A DNA stretch of 64,000 nt, taken from assembly GCF_019145195.1 (NCBI RefSeq), contig NZ_JAHSTW010000001.1, positions 620,001 through 684,000 of the forward strand. The letters run 5' to 3'. Shown in pieces: positions 63,130-64,000 of the stretch. Positions within the stretch are counted from its first letter, which is position 1. Every line of letters starts with the position of its first letter. This DNA is from Pseudomonas siliginis. GTDB lineage: Bacteria > Pseudomonadota > Gammaproteobacteria > Pseudomonadales > Pseudomonadaceae. Made by a program: the position numbers and the translations under genes. The notes beneath the pieces were generated by a model that was given only the letters and a program-made list of their open reading frames with translations, ran no database searches and was not told the origin of the DNA.

Positions 63130-64000
63130 TTACAGATATTTCAGCCAGCTGATGTCGCGGCGCCGCGCTTTCAGTGCCGAAAACCAGCGCACTGCCGGGA
63201 ACAGCACCACGGCAAGAACCACCGCCGCCAGCCACACCGCCGTCACCGTCGAAAAGCCGAAATAGCTGCCCTGATTCAGGCCGAACAGCGCCACAGCGAT
63301 CAGGTACAACACCTTCAACACATACAAGTGCAGCAGATAGAAAAACATCGGCGCCGAGCCGAACACGGTCAGCCAGCCAATACAGCGGCGACTCTGCACA
63401 CGCTCAAAGGCGAGCAACAGCAACAGCCCTAAGCTCACAGTCAGCGCGAGAAACAGCAGCGATGGCGGGTATTTGGTGATGTTGAAAAAGCTCATCAGTG
63501 TCTGCACCAGGGAATCGCTGATCGCCCACGGTTTTTCGCCGTAGCCATTGATCAAGCGCAGCACCACAAATCCCAGCAAACCAGCGACCCCGGCAATCAG
63601 CAAACGACGCTGACGCACCGCCGCGTCCATGCCCCGAGCAAACCACGGCCCCAGCGCATAGCCCAGGCCGATTACACCAATCCACGGCAGCAGCGGGTAC
63701 GAGGTGCGCAGGCGCAAGGTGTCGCTGATCTCGATCCAGCCCCGATCATGCAGAACCGCCCAAGGCACATGCATCGCCGACTCGACCGGGAAATGCACCG
63801 CGTCGAGCAGGTTGTGCCCGGCGATGATCGCCAGGCTCAGCGTCAGCAGCAGCGCACGTGGCAACCAGACCAGCAGCGCCAGCGCGATCATGCTCAGGCC
63901 GATCGCCCAGATCACTTGCAGGTAGATCACGCTGGGCGGCAACTGGAAGGTCCAGGCGAAGTTGACCAAGGTGAACTCCAGCGCCACGAGGAACAATCCA
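63130..64000 (-). CDS. DUF1624/heparan-glucosaminide acetyltransferase-like membrane protein (N-terminus missing)
   Basis: The reverse frame is open to the right edge of the window, so the start lies outside. The visible 289 or so residues carry about eight membrane helices. LPWIGVIGLGYALGPWF, FFNITKYPPSLLFLALTVSL and GSAPMFFYLLHLYVLKVLYL match the DUF1624 family, relatives of the lysosomal heparan-alpha-glucosaminide N-acetyltransferase and YeiB. It may acylate a cell-envelope molecule. Its genomic partner genes are not visible. The REP cluster lies just downstream. Confidence 0.82.
   Translation of the reverse strand, partial: GLFLVALEFTLVNFAWTFQLPPSVIYLQVIWAIGLSMIALALLVWLPRALLLTLSLAIIAGHNLLDAVHFPVESAMHVPWAVLHDRGWIEISDTLRLRTSYPLLPWIGVIGLGYALGPWFARGMDAAVRQRRLLIAGVAGLLGFVVLRLINGYGEKPWAISDSLVQTLMSFFNITKYPPSLLFLALTVSLGLLLLLAFERVQSRRCIGWLTVFGSAPMFFYLLHLYVLKVLYLIAVALFGLNQGSYFGFSTVTAVWLAAVVLAVVLFPAVRWFSALKARRRDISWLKYL

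Overview
The window is high-GC DNA from a Pseudomonas of the fluorescens group. This is inferred from three things: REP-type inverted repeats between many genes (core GGGAGCGAGCCTGCTCGCGA), protein sequences typical of that group (for example an esterase almost matching the P. fluorescens aryl esterase PFE), and gene order. No rRNA, tRNA, CRISPR array, prophage or intact insertion sequence was seen. Two stretches are clearly richer in A+T: a Sel1 gene at 31.9-33.2 kb and the toxin-immunity cluster at 47.0-48.6 kb.

Layout. 0-2.2 kb: a two-gene operon for an RND/MMPL exporter (cut by the window edge) and a YCF48-like periplasmic protein. 2.6-13.9 kb: a catabolic locus with a DUF1185 protein, alpha/beta hydrolase, aldehyde dehydrogenase, flavin reductase, carboxymuconolactone-decarboxylase-like protein, GntR/FCD regulator, NUDIX hydrolase, DUF1330 protein, RibBX and a four-gene polyamine-type ABC importer. 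14.0-15.1 kb: methionine aminopeptidase with a ParD-like protein. 15.1-22.9 kb: a phosphonate locus (two LysR regulators, PhnD/C/E-type importer, Fe-alcohol dehydrogenase, GlpT-family transporter, PhnX). 23.1-26.2 kb: a cobalamin riboswitch and a BtuFCD-like importer. 26.4-31.6 kb: metE, then cystathionine beta-synthase and gamma-lyase. 31.9-34.5 kb: an insert with a Sel1 protein, a duplicated 3' end of the gamma-lyase gene, and a secreted protein made of 13-residue repeats. 34.5-39.9 kb: a hybrid histidine kinase with a divergent LuxR-type regulator, a bile-acid-symporter-like protein, an AraC regulator and a TerC protein. 40.1-47.0 kb: a PotF-like binding protein and the second half of the catabolic regulon (NCS1 permease, second flavin reductase, chemoreceptor, luciferase-like monooxygenase). 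47.0-58.7 kb: a cdiBAI contact-dependent-inhibition locus with two displaced toxin/immunity remnants. 58.9-64 kb: esterase/perhydrolase, GST, LysR and aldehyde dehydrogenase, and a truncated acyltransferase-like membrane protein.

Most interesting system. A near-identical operator-like sequence (GTATTATGGTATACCA; core TGGTATACCA or one-base variants) occurs six times, always in front of a gene set that fits one pathway: 2.65, 8.49, 9.85, 42.91, 43.08 and 45.78 kb. It has the shape expected for an FCD-type GntR regulator, and one is encoded at 6.7 kb. The predicted regulon joins sensing (chemoreceptor), uptake (NCS1 permease and ABC importer), oxidation (luciferase-like monooxygenase plus two flavin reductases), flavin supply (RibBX) and downstream hydrolysis and dehydrogenation. 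The substrate is unknown. By analogy with Rut pyrimidine, pyridine and trigonelline pathways I infer a nitrogen heterocycle or related amide.
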